Source: Marinimicrobium agarilyticum DSM 16975
GTDB taxonomy: Bacteria > Pseudomonadota > Gammaproteobacteria > Pseudomonadales > Cellvibrionaceae
Length of the DNA: 64,000 nt
Direction: 5' to 3'
Assembly (NCBI RefSeq): GCF_000423345.1
Contig: NZ_KE384008.1
Location: 438,857-502,856 of the forward strand
Shown here: positions 37,137 to 45,482 of the stretch, piece after piece
How the letters are laid out: each line of letters begins with the position of its first letter
How positions within the stretch are numbered: the stretch's first letter is position 1
Notes under the pieces: model-generated
The model's database searches: none
The model's input: the letters and a program-made list of their open reading frames with translations, nothing else
Told to the model about the DNA's origin: nothing
Program-made: the position numbers and the translations under genes

Positions 37137-38150
37137 ATGGCGACCGGGCATGCAGTTACATACGATACAAGAGACGGGACGCACTCCTCTCGATGCCTTC
37201 GGGCACCGGTGAGCGCCTTGTCGCCCGCTGTCTTGGTCGCTCCCGCCAGAGTGGTTGCGCTACTGTTCGTGCTAGTGGCGTCATTGGCGTTACTTTCCCC
37301 GTCGCCGGTCTTTGCGGAAACTCCAGAGCGGGCCCAACCACTGTTGTGGCGGGTGCAGCACCCGGACCATACGGTACCAGTCTACCTGTTTGGCTCTCTT
37401 CATTTTGGAGACGACAGTTTTTACCCCTTGCCCGAGAGCGTGCTTCAGGCCTACAAGTCCTCTGAGCTGCTGGCGGTGGAGCTGGATGTCTCCGAGGTGG
37501 GCCCCCAGCGCATGCGGGCGACGCTCGACCGGCTGGGTCGATACCCCTCGGGTATCCAGTTGTCCGAACGCATCGGCCCAGCGCTCTGGTCGCAACTGAC
37601 CGAGGCGAGTCAGCGCCTGGGCGTGGAAACCGAATCCATCGTCCACCTGCGTCCCTGGTTGGCGGCGCTGCAACTGGTGAACCTTCAGGTCGCACACAGC
37701 GACTATCAAGCCGGACAAGGTATTGATCGCTACTTCATGGACATGGCCGCCGGCGACAAGCCGGTGAAACCTCTGGAAACCCTGGAGCAACAGCTGGCGC
37801 TGTTCGCCGGCATGACCGAAGGGGAGCAGAGCGCTTTCCTGGAACACACCCTGGCGGACCTGGAAAAAACCGGGCCCCAGTTGGACCGTATGGCCCGAGC
37901 CTGGCGAGAGGGGAACCGAAACGATCTGGAAGCGGTCATTCTGGGCGCCTTTGATCGACAGGATCCTTTCAGCCAAACCCTGTATGAGCGCGTCTTCAAG
38001 ACCCGCAATGACGCCATGGCGGACGCCGTGAAGTCCTATCTCAGCACCCGTCAACGCGTGTTTCTGGTGGTCGGCATTGGTCACCTGATCGGGGAGGATG
38101 GTCTGGTCGAAGGGCTCCGCCGCGCCGGCTATTCCGTGGAACGTCTCTAG
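37137..38150 (+). CDS. TraB/GumN family protein
   Basis: A 337-residue protein of the TraB/PrgY/GumN superfamily. An N-terminal hydrophobic stretch (about 38-58, VVALLFVLVASLALLSPSPVFA) resembles a signal peptide after an unusually long basic leader, so export is likely. The family marks are VYLFGSLHFGDDSFYPLP near the start, the ELDV segment, and VVGIGHLIGEDGLVEGLRRAGY at the end, whose Gly-His pair and the N-terminal GxxH suggest a metallohydrolase-like site. The true start may be later than 37137. Confidence 0.82.
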   Translation: MATGHAVTYDTRDGTHSSRCLRAPVSALSPAVLVAPARVVALLFVLVASLALLSPSPVFAETPERAQPLLWRVQHPDHTVPVYLFGSLHFGDDSFYPLPESVLQAYKSSELLAVELDVSEVGPQRMRATLDRLGRYPSGIQLSERIGPALWSQLTEASQRLGVETESIVHLRPWLAALQLVNLQVAHSDYQAGQGIDRYFMDMAAGDKPVKPLETLEQQLALFAGMTEGEQSAFLEHTLADLEKTGPQLDRMARAWREGNRNDLEAVILGAFDRQDPFSQTLYERVFKTRNDAMADAVKSYLSTRQRVFLVVGIGHLIGEDGLVEGLRRAGYSVERL

Positions 38151-38248
38151 CCCGCTTATTGAACCCTCCCGGACCTTGTGGCACAATCTCCTGCCTTCGC
38201 ACGGGTGCGACGTTCGATTTTTCAAAAAAATTATTGGAAATCAAACAC

Positions 38249-38277
38249 TTGTCGCATCATGTGACGGGCGTTACGCT
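38249..38277 (+). promoter_or_regulatory. Candidate promoter of tRNA-Leu
   Basis: TTGTCG (38249-38254), 17-base spacer, TACGCT (38272-38277), about 29 bases before the mature tRNA. Confidence 0.4.
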
Positions 38278-38306
38278 TTTGATGCAGCGCAAACGCCCCG
38301 GAATTT

Positions 38307-38391
<85 letters not shown>

Positions 38392-38462
38392 CTTTACGAT
38401 AACTCACTTGTCACCCTTAACGGCATTGGCCCCCCGATGCGAATAGCGTATAGAGGAAGAGA

Positions 38463-39776
38463 ATGCAGGTTTCTATAGAGACAACATCCGGTCTGGAGCG
38501 TCGCCTGACGGTGGGAGTGCCCGCCGCCGAAGTGGACAGCGAAGTGCAGAAGCGCTTGCAGCAGGCCGCCAAGAACATTCGTATCAACGGCTTTCGCAAG
38601 GGCAAGGTCCCGATGAAAGTGGTGAAGCAGCGTTACGGCGCCGGTGTTCGTCAAGAGGTGCTGGGTGAGCTGATCAACCGCAGTTTCTACGACGCGGTTC
38701 GCAAAGAAGACGTCAAGCCCGCCGGCCAGCCTTCGATCGAGCCCAAACAGTTCGAAGAAGGCAAAGACCTGGAATACATCGCGACGTTTGAGGTTTACCC
38801 GTCTGTAGACCTGGGGGACTTCTCCACGTTCGAGATTACCCGTTACAAGGCCGACGTCACCGCCGAGGACGTCGACAAGATGATCGATGTTCTACGCGAA
38901 CACCAAGCCACCTGGAAAGAAGTGGATCGGGCAGCGGCCGAGGGTGACCAGGTCAACATCGACTTCGTGGGTACCCGCGATGGCGAGGAGTTCGAAGGGG
39001 GCAAGGCCGAAGGTCAGAACCTTGTGCTGGGCTCCGGTTCCATGATTCCCGGTTTTGAAGACGGGCTGGTTGGCCTGAAGGCCGGCGACGAGAAGACCCT
39101 GAAGCTGACCTTCCCGGAGGATTACCAGGCTGAAGAGTTGCGCGGCGCGGACGTTGAATTCAAGGTGACGGTCAAAAGCGTCTCCGAAAAAGAGCTGCCG
39201 GAGCTTGATAAGGACTTTTACGCCAAATTCGGTGTGGAGAAGGGCGGTAAGCCCCAGTTCCGCAAGGAAGTCAAAGCCAACATGGTGCGTGAGCTGAAAA
39301 ACGCCATCAAAACCAAGACCAAGACTCAGGTCATGGACGCGCTGCTCGAAAACCACAAGCCGGACCTGCCCAAGGCTCTGGTTGACAGCGAAATCGAGAC
39401 CCTGCGCCAGCAGATGTTGCAGCGTTTCGGTGGCCAGGCGCAGGACTTTGATGCCAAATCTCTGCTCCCGGACACCATGTTCCAGGAAGAGGCACAGCGC
39501 CGCGTGGCTCTGGGGTTGATTGTCGGTGAAATCGTCAAGGCAAACGAGATCAAAGTCAACGCCGAGCGCGTCCGTGAGATGGTGGAAGATCTGGCTTCGA
39601 CCTACGAAGAGCCAGATGCGGTCGTCGATTACTACTACCAGAATCGCGAGCTGCTCTCCGGTGTGGAGTCCGCCGCCCTGGAAGACCAGGTCGTCGACCA
39701 CATTCTGGATCAGGCGAAGGTGACTGAAGAAAACAGCAGTTACGACGACATCGTCGCCAGCCAGAAACAGCAGTAA
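38463..39776 (+). CDS. tig: Trigger factor
   Basis: Ribosome-bound chaperone and peptidyl-prolyl isomerase (437 aa). The N-terminal ribosome-binding domain carries the signature INGFRKGKVPMKVVKQRYG (about 42-60). The FKBP-like domain (about 150-245) has the VNIDFVGTRDG and FPEDYQAEELRG blocks, and the C-terminal helical chaperone arms complete the protein. AGAGGAAGA precedes the ATG. It heads the tig-clpP-clpX-lon-hupB-ppiD block, the standard gammaproteobacterial order. Confidence 0.96.
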   Translation: MQVSIETTSGLERRLTVGVPAAEVDSEVQKRLQQAAKNIRINGFRKGKVPMKVVKQRYGAGVRQEVLGELINRSFYDAVRKEDVKPAGQPSIEPKQFEEGKDLEYIATFEVYPSVDLGDFSTFEITRYKADVTAEDVDKMIDVLREHQATWKEVDRAAAEGDQVNIDFVGTRDGEEFEGGKAEGQNLVLGSGSMIPGFEDGLVGLKAGDEKTLKLTFPEDYQAEELRGADVEFKVTVKSVSEKELPELDKDFYAKFGVEKGGKPQFRKEVKANMVRELKNAIKTKTKTQVMDALLENHKPDLPKALVDSEIETLRQQMLQRFGGQAQDFDAKSLLPDTMFQEEAQRRVALGLIVGEIVKANEIKVNAERVREMVEDLASTYEEPDAVVDYYYQNRELLSGVESAALEDQVVDHILDQAKVTEENSSYDDIVASQKQQ

Positions 39777-39788
39777 ATTGTTTAAAAA

Positions 39789-39814
39789 GGCCACAAACTG
39801 CTTGTTTTGTGGCC
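39789..39814. repeat. Hairpin after tig
   Basis: GGCCACAAA (39789-39797) pairs with TTTGTGGCC (39806-39814). It is preceded by an A tract but not followed by a T tract, so on the minus strand it resembles a terminator, while on the plus strand it is doubtful. Confidence 0.5.
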
Positions 39815-39886
39815 AATCTTCCCGCCAAGTTCGCCTGATGCTGGCATATCAGCGATTCTCAGGTTAAGCTTTCCCTACATTCTCCA

Positions 39887-39911
39887 GCGGCCCGGCCACC
39901 GGCCGGGCCGC
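39887..39911. repeat. GC hairpin upstream of clpP
   Basis: Perfect 11-bp stem GCGGCCCGGCC/GGCCGGGCCGC with a 3-base loop, ending 28 bases before the clpP ATG. It lies either in the clpP leader or at the end of the tig transcript. Confidence 0.6.
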
Positions 39912-39939
39912 CGCAGTTAACAAGGGACATAAAGAACCT

Positions 39940-40575
39940 ATGTCGAACGAATTCTCCAAACAGGTACCTGACGTTATGGCATCCGGCTTGATCCCCATGG
40001 TGGTGGAGCAGACCGCTCGCGGCGAGCGCTCCTATGACATCTATTCCCGCCTGCTCAAAGAGCGGGTTATCTTTCTGGTGGGGCAGGTCGAAGACCATAT
40101 GGCCAATCTGGTGGTCGCCCAGTTGCTGTTTCTGGAAGCGGAAAACCCGGACAAGGACATCCATCTGTACATCAACTCGCCGGGCGGCTCGGTGACGGCG
40201 GGTATGGCGATCTACGATACCATGCAGTTCATCAAGCCCGATATCAGCACCATGTGTGTGGGTCAGGCCTGTAGTATGGGGGCATTTCTGCTGACAGCCG
40301 GGGCCAAGGGCAAGCGTTACTGCCTGCCCAATTCGCGGGTCATGATTCACCAGCCCAGCGGTGGCGCTCAGGGCCAGGCTTCGGACATCCATATCCAGGC
40401 ACGGGAAATCCTGAACATTCGGGAGCGCCTGAACGAGCTGATGGCGCACCATACCGGCCAATCCGTGGAGCAGATCGCGCTCGATACCGAGCGGGACAAT
40501 TTCATGAGTGCCCAGCGGTCCGTGGAGTACGGGTTGGTGGACAAGGTGGTCAGCCACCGTGGCGCGACCGAATAA
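39940..40575 (+). CDS. clpP: ATP-dependent Clp protease proteolytic subunit
   Basis: Serine protease (211 aa) that forms the double-heptamer chamber used by ClpX or ClpA. The triad is S112 ([11 protein letters not shown]), H137 (MIHQPSGG) and a late Asp near 186, which lines up with E. coli after its short propeptide. Ala-to-Cys just before the Ser is a minor variant. The ribosome site is weak (AAGGGA at a long distance) and follows a strong hairpin. clpX starts 123 bases downstream. Confidence 0.96.
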   Translation: MSNEFSKQVPDVMASGLIPMVVEQTARGERSYDIYSRLLKERVIFLVGQVEDHMANLVVAQLLFLEAENPDKDIHLYINSPGGSVTAGMAIYDTMQFIKPDISTMCVGQACSMGAFLLTAGAKGKRYCLPNSRVMIHQPSGGAQGQASDIHIQAREILNIRERLNELMAHHTGQSVEQIALDTERDNFMSAQRSVEYGLVDKVVSHRGATE

Positions 40576-40600
40576 GGTCATCCAAACGGCGTACTGAGCG

Positions 40601-40606
40601 TATAAT
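40601..40606 (+). promoter_or_regulatory. -10 box of a clpX promoter
   Basis: A perfect TATAAT between clpP and clpX with no good -35 box. Two short hairpins follow it (GGCGGT/ACCGCC and CCCGG/CCGGG). Confidence 0.4.
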
Positions 40607-40698
40607 CCATTAGCGGGTGGCGGTTGTGACCGCCCCGGCTTGAAATTCCGGGGAAAAGGTTGCATCTTTACCCTAAAGCGTTTTGACGGAGTGGTTTA

Positions 40699-41988
40699 AT
40701 GACCGATCACACCAACGACAGTGGCGACAAGAACGGCAAACTGCTGTATTGCTCGTTTTGTGGTAAGAGCCAGCACGAAGTTCGCAAACTGATCGCCGGA
40801 CCCTCGGTGTTCATCTGCGATGAGTGTGTCGACCTGTGTAATGACATCATCCGGGAGGAAATCCAGGAGGCGGCGGCTGAGGGGCCCTCTGAGCACCTGC
40901 CCAAGCCGAGCGAGATTTCCGGGATTCTGGATGAATACGTCATCGGCCAGCAGCGTGCCAAGAAGGTGCTGGCAGTGGCGGTGTACAACCACTACAAGCG
41001 ACTGCGGGTCGGCGACAAGGGTAAAGACCCGATTGAACTCGGCAAGAGCAATATTTTGCTGGTGGGTCCCACAGGTAGCGGTAAAACCCTGTTGGCGGAA
41101 ACCCTGGCGCGGTTGCTTGACGTGCCGTTCACCATCGCCGATGCCACCACACTCACCGAGGCCGGTTACGTCGGTGAGGACGTGGAAAATATTATCCAGA
41201 AGTTGCTGCAGAAATGTGACTACGATGTCGACAAGGCGCAGCAGGGTATTGTCTATATCGACGAAATCGACAAGATTTCCCGAAAGTCAGACAACCCGTC
41301 CATCACCCGCGATGTGTCGGGCGAGGGCGTGCAGCAGGCGCTGCTCAAACTGATTGAGGGGACGGTGGCATCTGTTCCCCCTCAGGGTGGACGGAAACAC
41401 CCGCAGCAGGAATTCCTGCAGGTGGACACCGGCAATATTCTGTTCATCTGCGGTGGTGCTTTTGCCGGTCTGGACAAGGTCATTCGCGAGCGCTCTGAGA
41501 AGGGGGGTATCGGGTTTGGCGCGGAAGTCAAAAGCAAAGACGACAAGCGCAAGTTTGGCGAAATCCTGCATCAACTGGAACCCGAAGACCTGGTGCAGTA
41601 CGGTCTGATTCCCGAGTTCGTTGGTCGCCTACCAGTGATCGCGACGCTCGATGAGCTGGATAATGCCGCTCTGATTCAGATCCTGACTGAACCGAAGAAC
41701 TCCCTGACCAAGCAGTATCAGCGGCTGTTCGAAATGGAAGGCGTTGATATCGACTTTCGTCGGGATGCCCTGGAGGCGGTCGCGCAGAAAGCCATGGATC
41801 GCAAAACCGGCGCTCGGGGTCTACGCTCTATCATGGAAGCGGTACTTTTGGACACCATGTACCGGATTCCATCGGAGGAAGGGGTCGTGAAAGTCATTGT
41901 CGATGGCTCAGTGATCAAAGGCGAGTCCGAACCCCTGCTGGTGTATGAGCAAAGTGAGGCGCCGGCCAAAGTGGCCAAGGGCGACTGA
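40699..41988 (+). CDS. clpX: Clp protease ATP-binding subunit ClpX
   Basis: AAA+ unfoldase that recognises ssrA-type and other tags and feeds ClpP (429 aa). The N-terminal zinc-binding domain has C18, C21, C40 and C43 (CSFCGK ... CDECVDLC). Walker A is [12 protein letters not shown] and Walker [30 protein letters not shown] contains pore and sensor regions, and the IGF-type ClpP loop appears as GIGFGAEV. A clear terminator follows, so lon has its own promoter. Confidence 0.97.
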   Translation: MTDHTNDSGDKNGKLLYCSFCGKSQHEVRKLIAGPSVFICDECVDLCNDIIREEIQEAAAEGPSEHLPKPSEISGILDEYVIGQQRAKKVLAVAVYNHYKRLRVGDKGKDPIELGKSNILLVGPTGSGKTLLAETLARLLDVPFTIADATTLTEAGYVGEDVENIIQKLLQKCDYDVDKAQQGIVYIDEIDKISRKSDNPSITRDVSGEGVQQALLKLIEGTVASVPPQGGRKHPQQEFLQVDTGNILFICGGAFAGLDKVIRERSEKGGIGFGAEVKSKDDKRKFGEILHQLEPEDLVQYGLIPEFVGRLPVIATLDELDNAALIQILTEPKNSLTKQYQRLFEMEGVDIDFRRDALEAVAQKAMDRKTGARGLRSIMEAVLLDTMYRIPSEEGVVKVIVDGSVIKGESEPLLVYEQSEAPAKVAKGD

Positions 41989-42014
41989 CAGCTGTTTTTT
42001 CAGTCGTAGGATTG

Positions 42015-42056
42015 ACCGCAAAGAGCGCCTTCTTTTAGCGTTCTTTGCGGTTTTTT
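42015..42056 (+). terminator. Terminator after clpX
   Basis: A 13-bp stem (42015-42027 with 42039-42051, one G-T pair) followed by TTTTTT. Confidence 0.9.
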
Positions 42057-42067
42057 ACTTTCAGAAA

Positions 42068-42095
42068 CTTGTAATCCAGTGTCCACACCCCAACC
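42068..42095 (+). promoter_or_regulatory. Candidate sigma32 heat-shock promoter of lon
   Basis: CTTGTAA (42068-42074), 13-base spacer, CCCCAACC (42088-42095), close to the CTTGAAA ... CCCCATNT consensus. Lon is a sigma32 target in E. coli. Confidence 0.5.
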
Positions 42096-42145
42096 CTTAG
42101 GGGTAAGAGTCAGCCATTAGGCCTTCCAATATGAGGACCGAACCG

Positions 42146-44566
42146 ATGGATAAGCAAGAAACACCCATCCCCACACAAGTCAGTGATATCCCATTGTTGC
42201 CGCTGCGCGACGTGGTGGTTTACCCCCACATGGTGATTCCGCTTTTCGTGGGCCGCGAAAAATCCATCGAGGCCCTGGAAAGCGCCATGTCCAGCGACAA
42301 GCAGGTACTGCTTGTCGCGCAGAAGAATCCCGGCGATGACGACCCCGTCGCCGAGGACCTGTACACCGTGGGCACCGTCGCCACCATTCTCCAGCTTTTA
42401 AAGCTGCCCGACGGCACCGTGAAGGTGTTAGTCGAAGGCGGTGAGCGGGCGCAAATCGAAAACGTGGAAATCATCGAGAAGCATTTCCGCGCGCGAGTGA
42501 GCCTACTTGAAGAAGAAAGCCTTAGTGGACACCAGGCGGATGCACTCATTAACTCGACCGTCAATCAGTTCGAGCAGTACGTTAACCTGAGTAAAAAAGT
42601 CCCCTCGGAAGTCATGACGTCTCTGAGTGGCATTGATGATCCGGGCCGTCTGGCAGATACCGTCGCGGCTCATATGACACTTGAGCTCGGCCAAAAGCAG
42701 GCCATTCTCGAAATGGTCGCGGTGCGAGAACGCATCGAACATTTGTTGGGCCTGATGGAAGCGGAAATCGACCTGTTTCAGGTCGAGAAAAAAATTCGCG
42801 GTCGCGTCAAACAGCAAATGGAAAAAAGTCAGCGTGAGTACTATCTGAATGAGCAGATGAAAGCCATTCAGAAAGAACTCGGTGACATGGGCGATGAGGG
42901 CAACGAAGCCGATGAGCTCGAACAGAAAATCGAGCAGGCCGGAATGCCCAAAGAAGCCGAAGAAAAAACGCGGGCCGAACTGAACAAGCTGAAAATGATG
43001 TCTCCCATGTCGGCGGAGGCGTCGGTTGTGCGTGCCTATATTGACTGGATGGTGAAGGTGCCCTGGAAAAAGCGCAGCAAGGTTCGTCACGACCTGGAGC
43101 GCGCTGAAGAGGTTTTGGAAAAAGACCACTTCGGCCTTGAAGAAGTCAAAGAGCGTATCCTTGAGTACCTTGCGGTGCAGCAGCGCGTGAAGAAAATCAA
43201 AGGGCCCATCCTTTGTCTTGTTGGTCCTCCCGGGGTCGGTAAAACGTCCTTGGGCGAATCCATTGCCCGGGCAACCAACCGGAAGTTTATTCGTATGGCG
43301 CTCGGTGGCGTTCGGGATGAAGCGGAAATTCGAGGCCACCGTCGTACCTATATTGGTTCTCTGCCGGGCAAGCTTGTCCAGAAGATGGCCAAGGTGGGTG
43401 TAAAAAACCCACTGTTCCTGCTCGATGAAGTAGACAAAATGGGCATGGATAACCGCGGAGACCCGGCGTCCGCTCTGTTGGAAGTGCTCGATCCCGAACA
43501 GAACAATCACTTCAATGACCACTATCTGGAAGTGGATTACGACCTGTCCGATGTGATGTTTGTGTGCACGTCAAACTCCATGAATATCCCTGGACCGTTG
43601 CTTGATCGAATGGAAGTGATCCGGATTCCCGGCTACACCGAAGACGAAAAGCTCAACATTGCGCTGCGCTATTTGCTACCAAAGCAGATGAAGGCCAATG
43701 GCCTGAAAAAGGACGAACTTAAGCTTGAGGATGAAGCCATCAAGGATATCGTGCGGTACTACACCCGTGAAGCGGGCGTGCGCAGCCTGGAACGGGAAAT
43801 CGCCAAGATTTGCCGCAAGGTGGTGACCCGCCATGTGAAAGACAAGAGACTGCGCGAGGATATCGTCGACTCATCCGTGATTGAGGATTATCTGGGCGTT
43901 CGCAAGTTCGACTTCGGGCGAGCGGAAGAGACCAATCAAGTGGGGCAGGTTACCGGCTTGGCCTGGACTCAGGTTGGCGGTGAATTGTTGACCATTGAGT
44001 CTTCAGCGGTGAAAGGCAAGGGTCGGGTTATTAAGACCGGTTCCTTGGGCGATGTGATGCAGGAATCGATTCAGGCGGCGTTGACCGTGGTTCGCTCTCG
44101 TGCGCAAGTGTTGGGCATCGCCCCGGACTACCACGAGAAAATGGATGTGCACATTCATGTTCCCGAAGGTGCCACACCCAAAGACGGGCCGAGCGCGGGT
44201 ATCGCGATGTGCACTGCTTTGGTGTCCGTGCTTACCGGTATACCGGTTCGCTCTGAAGTGGCCATGACCGGTGAGATTACCCTTCGTGGGGAAGTCCTGC
44301 GAATCGGTGGCCTGAAGGAAAAACTGTTGGCCGCACACCGCGGTGGGGTCAAAACGGTGATCATTCCGGCGGAAAACGAGCGGGATCTCAAAGAGATTCC
44401 CGATAATATCAAGGAAGACCTGGAGATCAAGCCGGTTCAATGGATTGATGATGTGCTGCAGATCGCATTGCAGAGCCTGCCCAAGCCGCTTTCGGATGAA
44501 GAGTACAAGGCGCTCGAAAAGAAAGCGGAGCAGGACGATTCGGCGAGGCGAATCAGTACACATTGA
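42146..44566 (+). CDS. lon: ATP-dependent protease Lon
   Basis: Homo-hexameric AAA+ protease (806 aa) for damaged and regulatory proteins. It has the N-terminal substrate domain (PLLPLRDVVVYPHMVIPLFVGRE), the ATPase with GPPGVGKTSLG and LLDEVDKM, and the C-terminal protease with catalytic Ser in PKDGPSAGIAM and a downstream Lys. ATG 42146 has GAGG at the right distance, so it is preferred over ATG 42131. It is preceded by the clpX terminator and followed by hupB, as in E. coli. Confidence 0.97.
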   Translation: MDKQETPIPTQVSDIPLLPLRDVVVYPHMVIPLFVGREKSIEALESAMSSDKQVLLVAQKNPGDDDPVAEDLYTVGTVATILQLLKLPDGTVKVLVEGGERAQIENVEIIEKHFRARVSLLEEESLSGHQADALINSTVNQFEQYVNLSKKVPSEVMTSLSGIDDPGRLADTVAAHMTLELGQKQAILEMVAVRERIEHLLGLMEAEIDLFQVEKKIRGRVKQQMEKSQREYYLNEQMKAIQKELGDMGDEGNEADELEQKIEQAGMPKEAEEKTRAELNKLKMMSPMSAEASVVRAYIDWMVKVPWKKRSKVRHDLERAEEVLEKDHFGLEEVKERILEYLAVQQRVKKIKGPILCLVGPPGVGKTSLGESIARATNRKFIRMALGGVRDEAEIRGHRRTYIGSLPGKLVQKMAKVGVKNPLFLLDEVDKMGMDNRGDPASALLEVLDPEQNNHFNDHYLEVDYDLSDVMFVCTSNSMNIPGPLLDRMEVIRIPGYTEDEKLNIALRYLLPKQMKANGLKKDELKLEDEAIKDIVRYYTREAGVRSLEREIAKICRKVVTRHVKDKRLREDIVDSSVIEDYLGVRKFDFGRAEETNQVGQVTGLAWTQVGGELLTIESSAVKGKGRVIKTGSLGDVMQESIQAALTVVRSRAQVLGIAPDYHEKMDVHIHVPEGATPKDGPSAGIAMCTALVSVLTGIPVRSEVAMTGEITLRGEVLRIGGLKEKLLAAHRGGVKTVIIPAENERDLKEIPDNIKEDLEIKPVQWIDDVLQIALQSLPKPLSDEEYKALEKKAEQDDSARRISTH

Positions 44567-44596
44567 TGGAACTCATCGCCAATTCGAGTTTCCAAA

Positions 44597-44640
44597 GGTA
44601 ACAATGTGACCACTCTCACGAGTGGTCACTTGGTAACAAA
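44597..44640. repeat. Hairpin flanked by direct repeats after lon
   Basis: GTGACCACT/AGTGGTCAC (44606-44629) is a 9-bp perfect stem with 6-base loop, flanked on both sides by the direct repeat GGTAACAA. It lies 30 bases after the lon stop and lacks a T tract. Confidence 0.55.
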
Positions 44641-44961
44641 GGGCCTTGACAAGCGGGTTTTTCCGGGCGGAATGGTTAAATAACGTTCAACTCAGGAAGT
44701 AATCGCACAAAGCACGCATCGTCTTCTTGACCCGCTTCATCTGCCTTGGTATAAATCGCAGTTCATTCGCCAAGCAGGCGGCACGGGGGGCGAATCGCTG
44801 TCCAAGCCCAGCTACTGTTCAGGCCAGTGGTATTTTTGCCTGAATCCAGTGGAAGCGTTCCTGAATAGGGTTTACCAGAGTTTGGGGTTACCTGAAACCA
44901 GGTGTTGAACAGTAGACCTGCGCCATCGATTTCTGAAGCAAATAATCAAAAGGGGTTAAGT
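44641..44961 (+). other. Region between lon and hupB, hupB leader
   Basis: About 320 bases without a gene. A good promoter at 44727-44755 implies a hupB leader of about 200 nt. Short inverted segments such as ACCTG/CAGGT near 44891-44904 are present, but no known riboswitch or leader family is recognised. Confidence 0.5.
44727..44755 (+). promoter_or_regulatory. Promoter of hupB
   Basis: TTGACC (44727-44732), 17-base spacer, TATAAA (44750-44755); both boxes differ from consensus by a single base. Confidence 0.7.
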
Positions 44962-45234
44962 GTGAACAAATCCGAGCTGATTGAAGCCATTGCCGCATCT
45001 GCGGATATTCCAAAAGCTGCTGCCGGCCGTGCGCTCGACGCAATGGTTGACAACGTAACCGGCGCCCTGAAAAAGGGTGACCAGGTTGTGCTGGTCGGTT
45101 TTGGTACCTTCGCTGTGAAAGAGCGTGCCGCGCGTACCGGCCGTAACCCACAGACAGGCGCCGAGATTCAAATCGCCGCTGCCAAGGTACCGAGTTTCAA
45201 AGCGGGTAAAGCACTGAAAGACGCCGTTAACTAA
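44962..45234 (+). CDS. hupB: DNA-binding protein HU-beta
   Basis: Ninety-residue histone-like protein that bends DNA and compacts the nucleoid. The sequence [16 protein letters not shown], then [18 protein letters not shown] (the DNA-binding arm) and [12 protein letters not shown] at the end is canonical. GTG 44962 is the start, with AAGGGG upstream; an upstream in-frame ATG is not conserved. It has its own promoter and is followed by a hairpin terminator about 120 bases downstream, before ppiD. Confidence 0.96.
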   Translation: MNKSELIEAIAASADIPKAAAGRALDAMVDNVTGALKKGDQVVLVGFGTFAVKERAARTGRNPQTGAEIQIAAAKVPSFKAGKALKDAVN

Positions 45235-45351
45235 GCGTTTTTGCGCGCGCACCCTGCGCGCTTCAGTGGTGGCCAGAGACGGATGTCGCAGGCACCGATC
45301 AAGTTATTGAATGGTTGCTCTAACCTGACATAGTGGTCCTGGCAGAATGAA

Positions 45352-45383
45352 GAGGCGCATCTCACAAGGTGCGCCTTTTCTTT
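45352..45383 (+). terminator. Terminator between hupB and ppiD
   Basis: Stem AGGCGCA/TGCGCCT with a 10-base loop and a T-rich tail (TTTCTTTATTT). Confidence 0.7.
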
Positions 45384-45482
45384 ATTTAACAAATACTTGC
45401 TCCGGTTTCAGCACTGGACAAGATGATAAAAAGCGCCCCTTGGAAATGATCGTCCCAAAGGGTTCACGATTAGGAGCAGACA

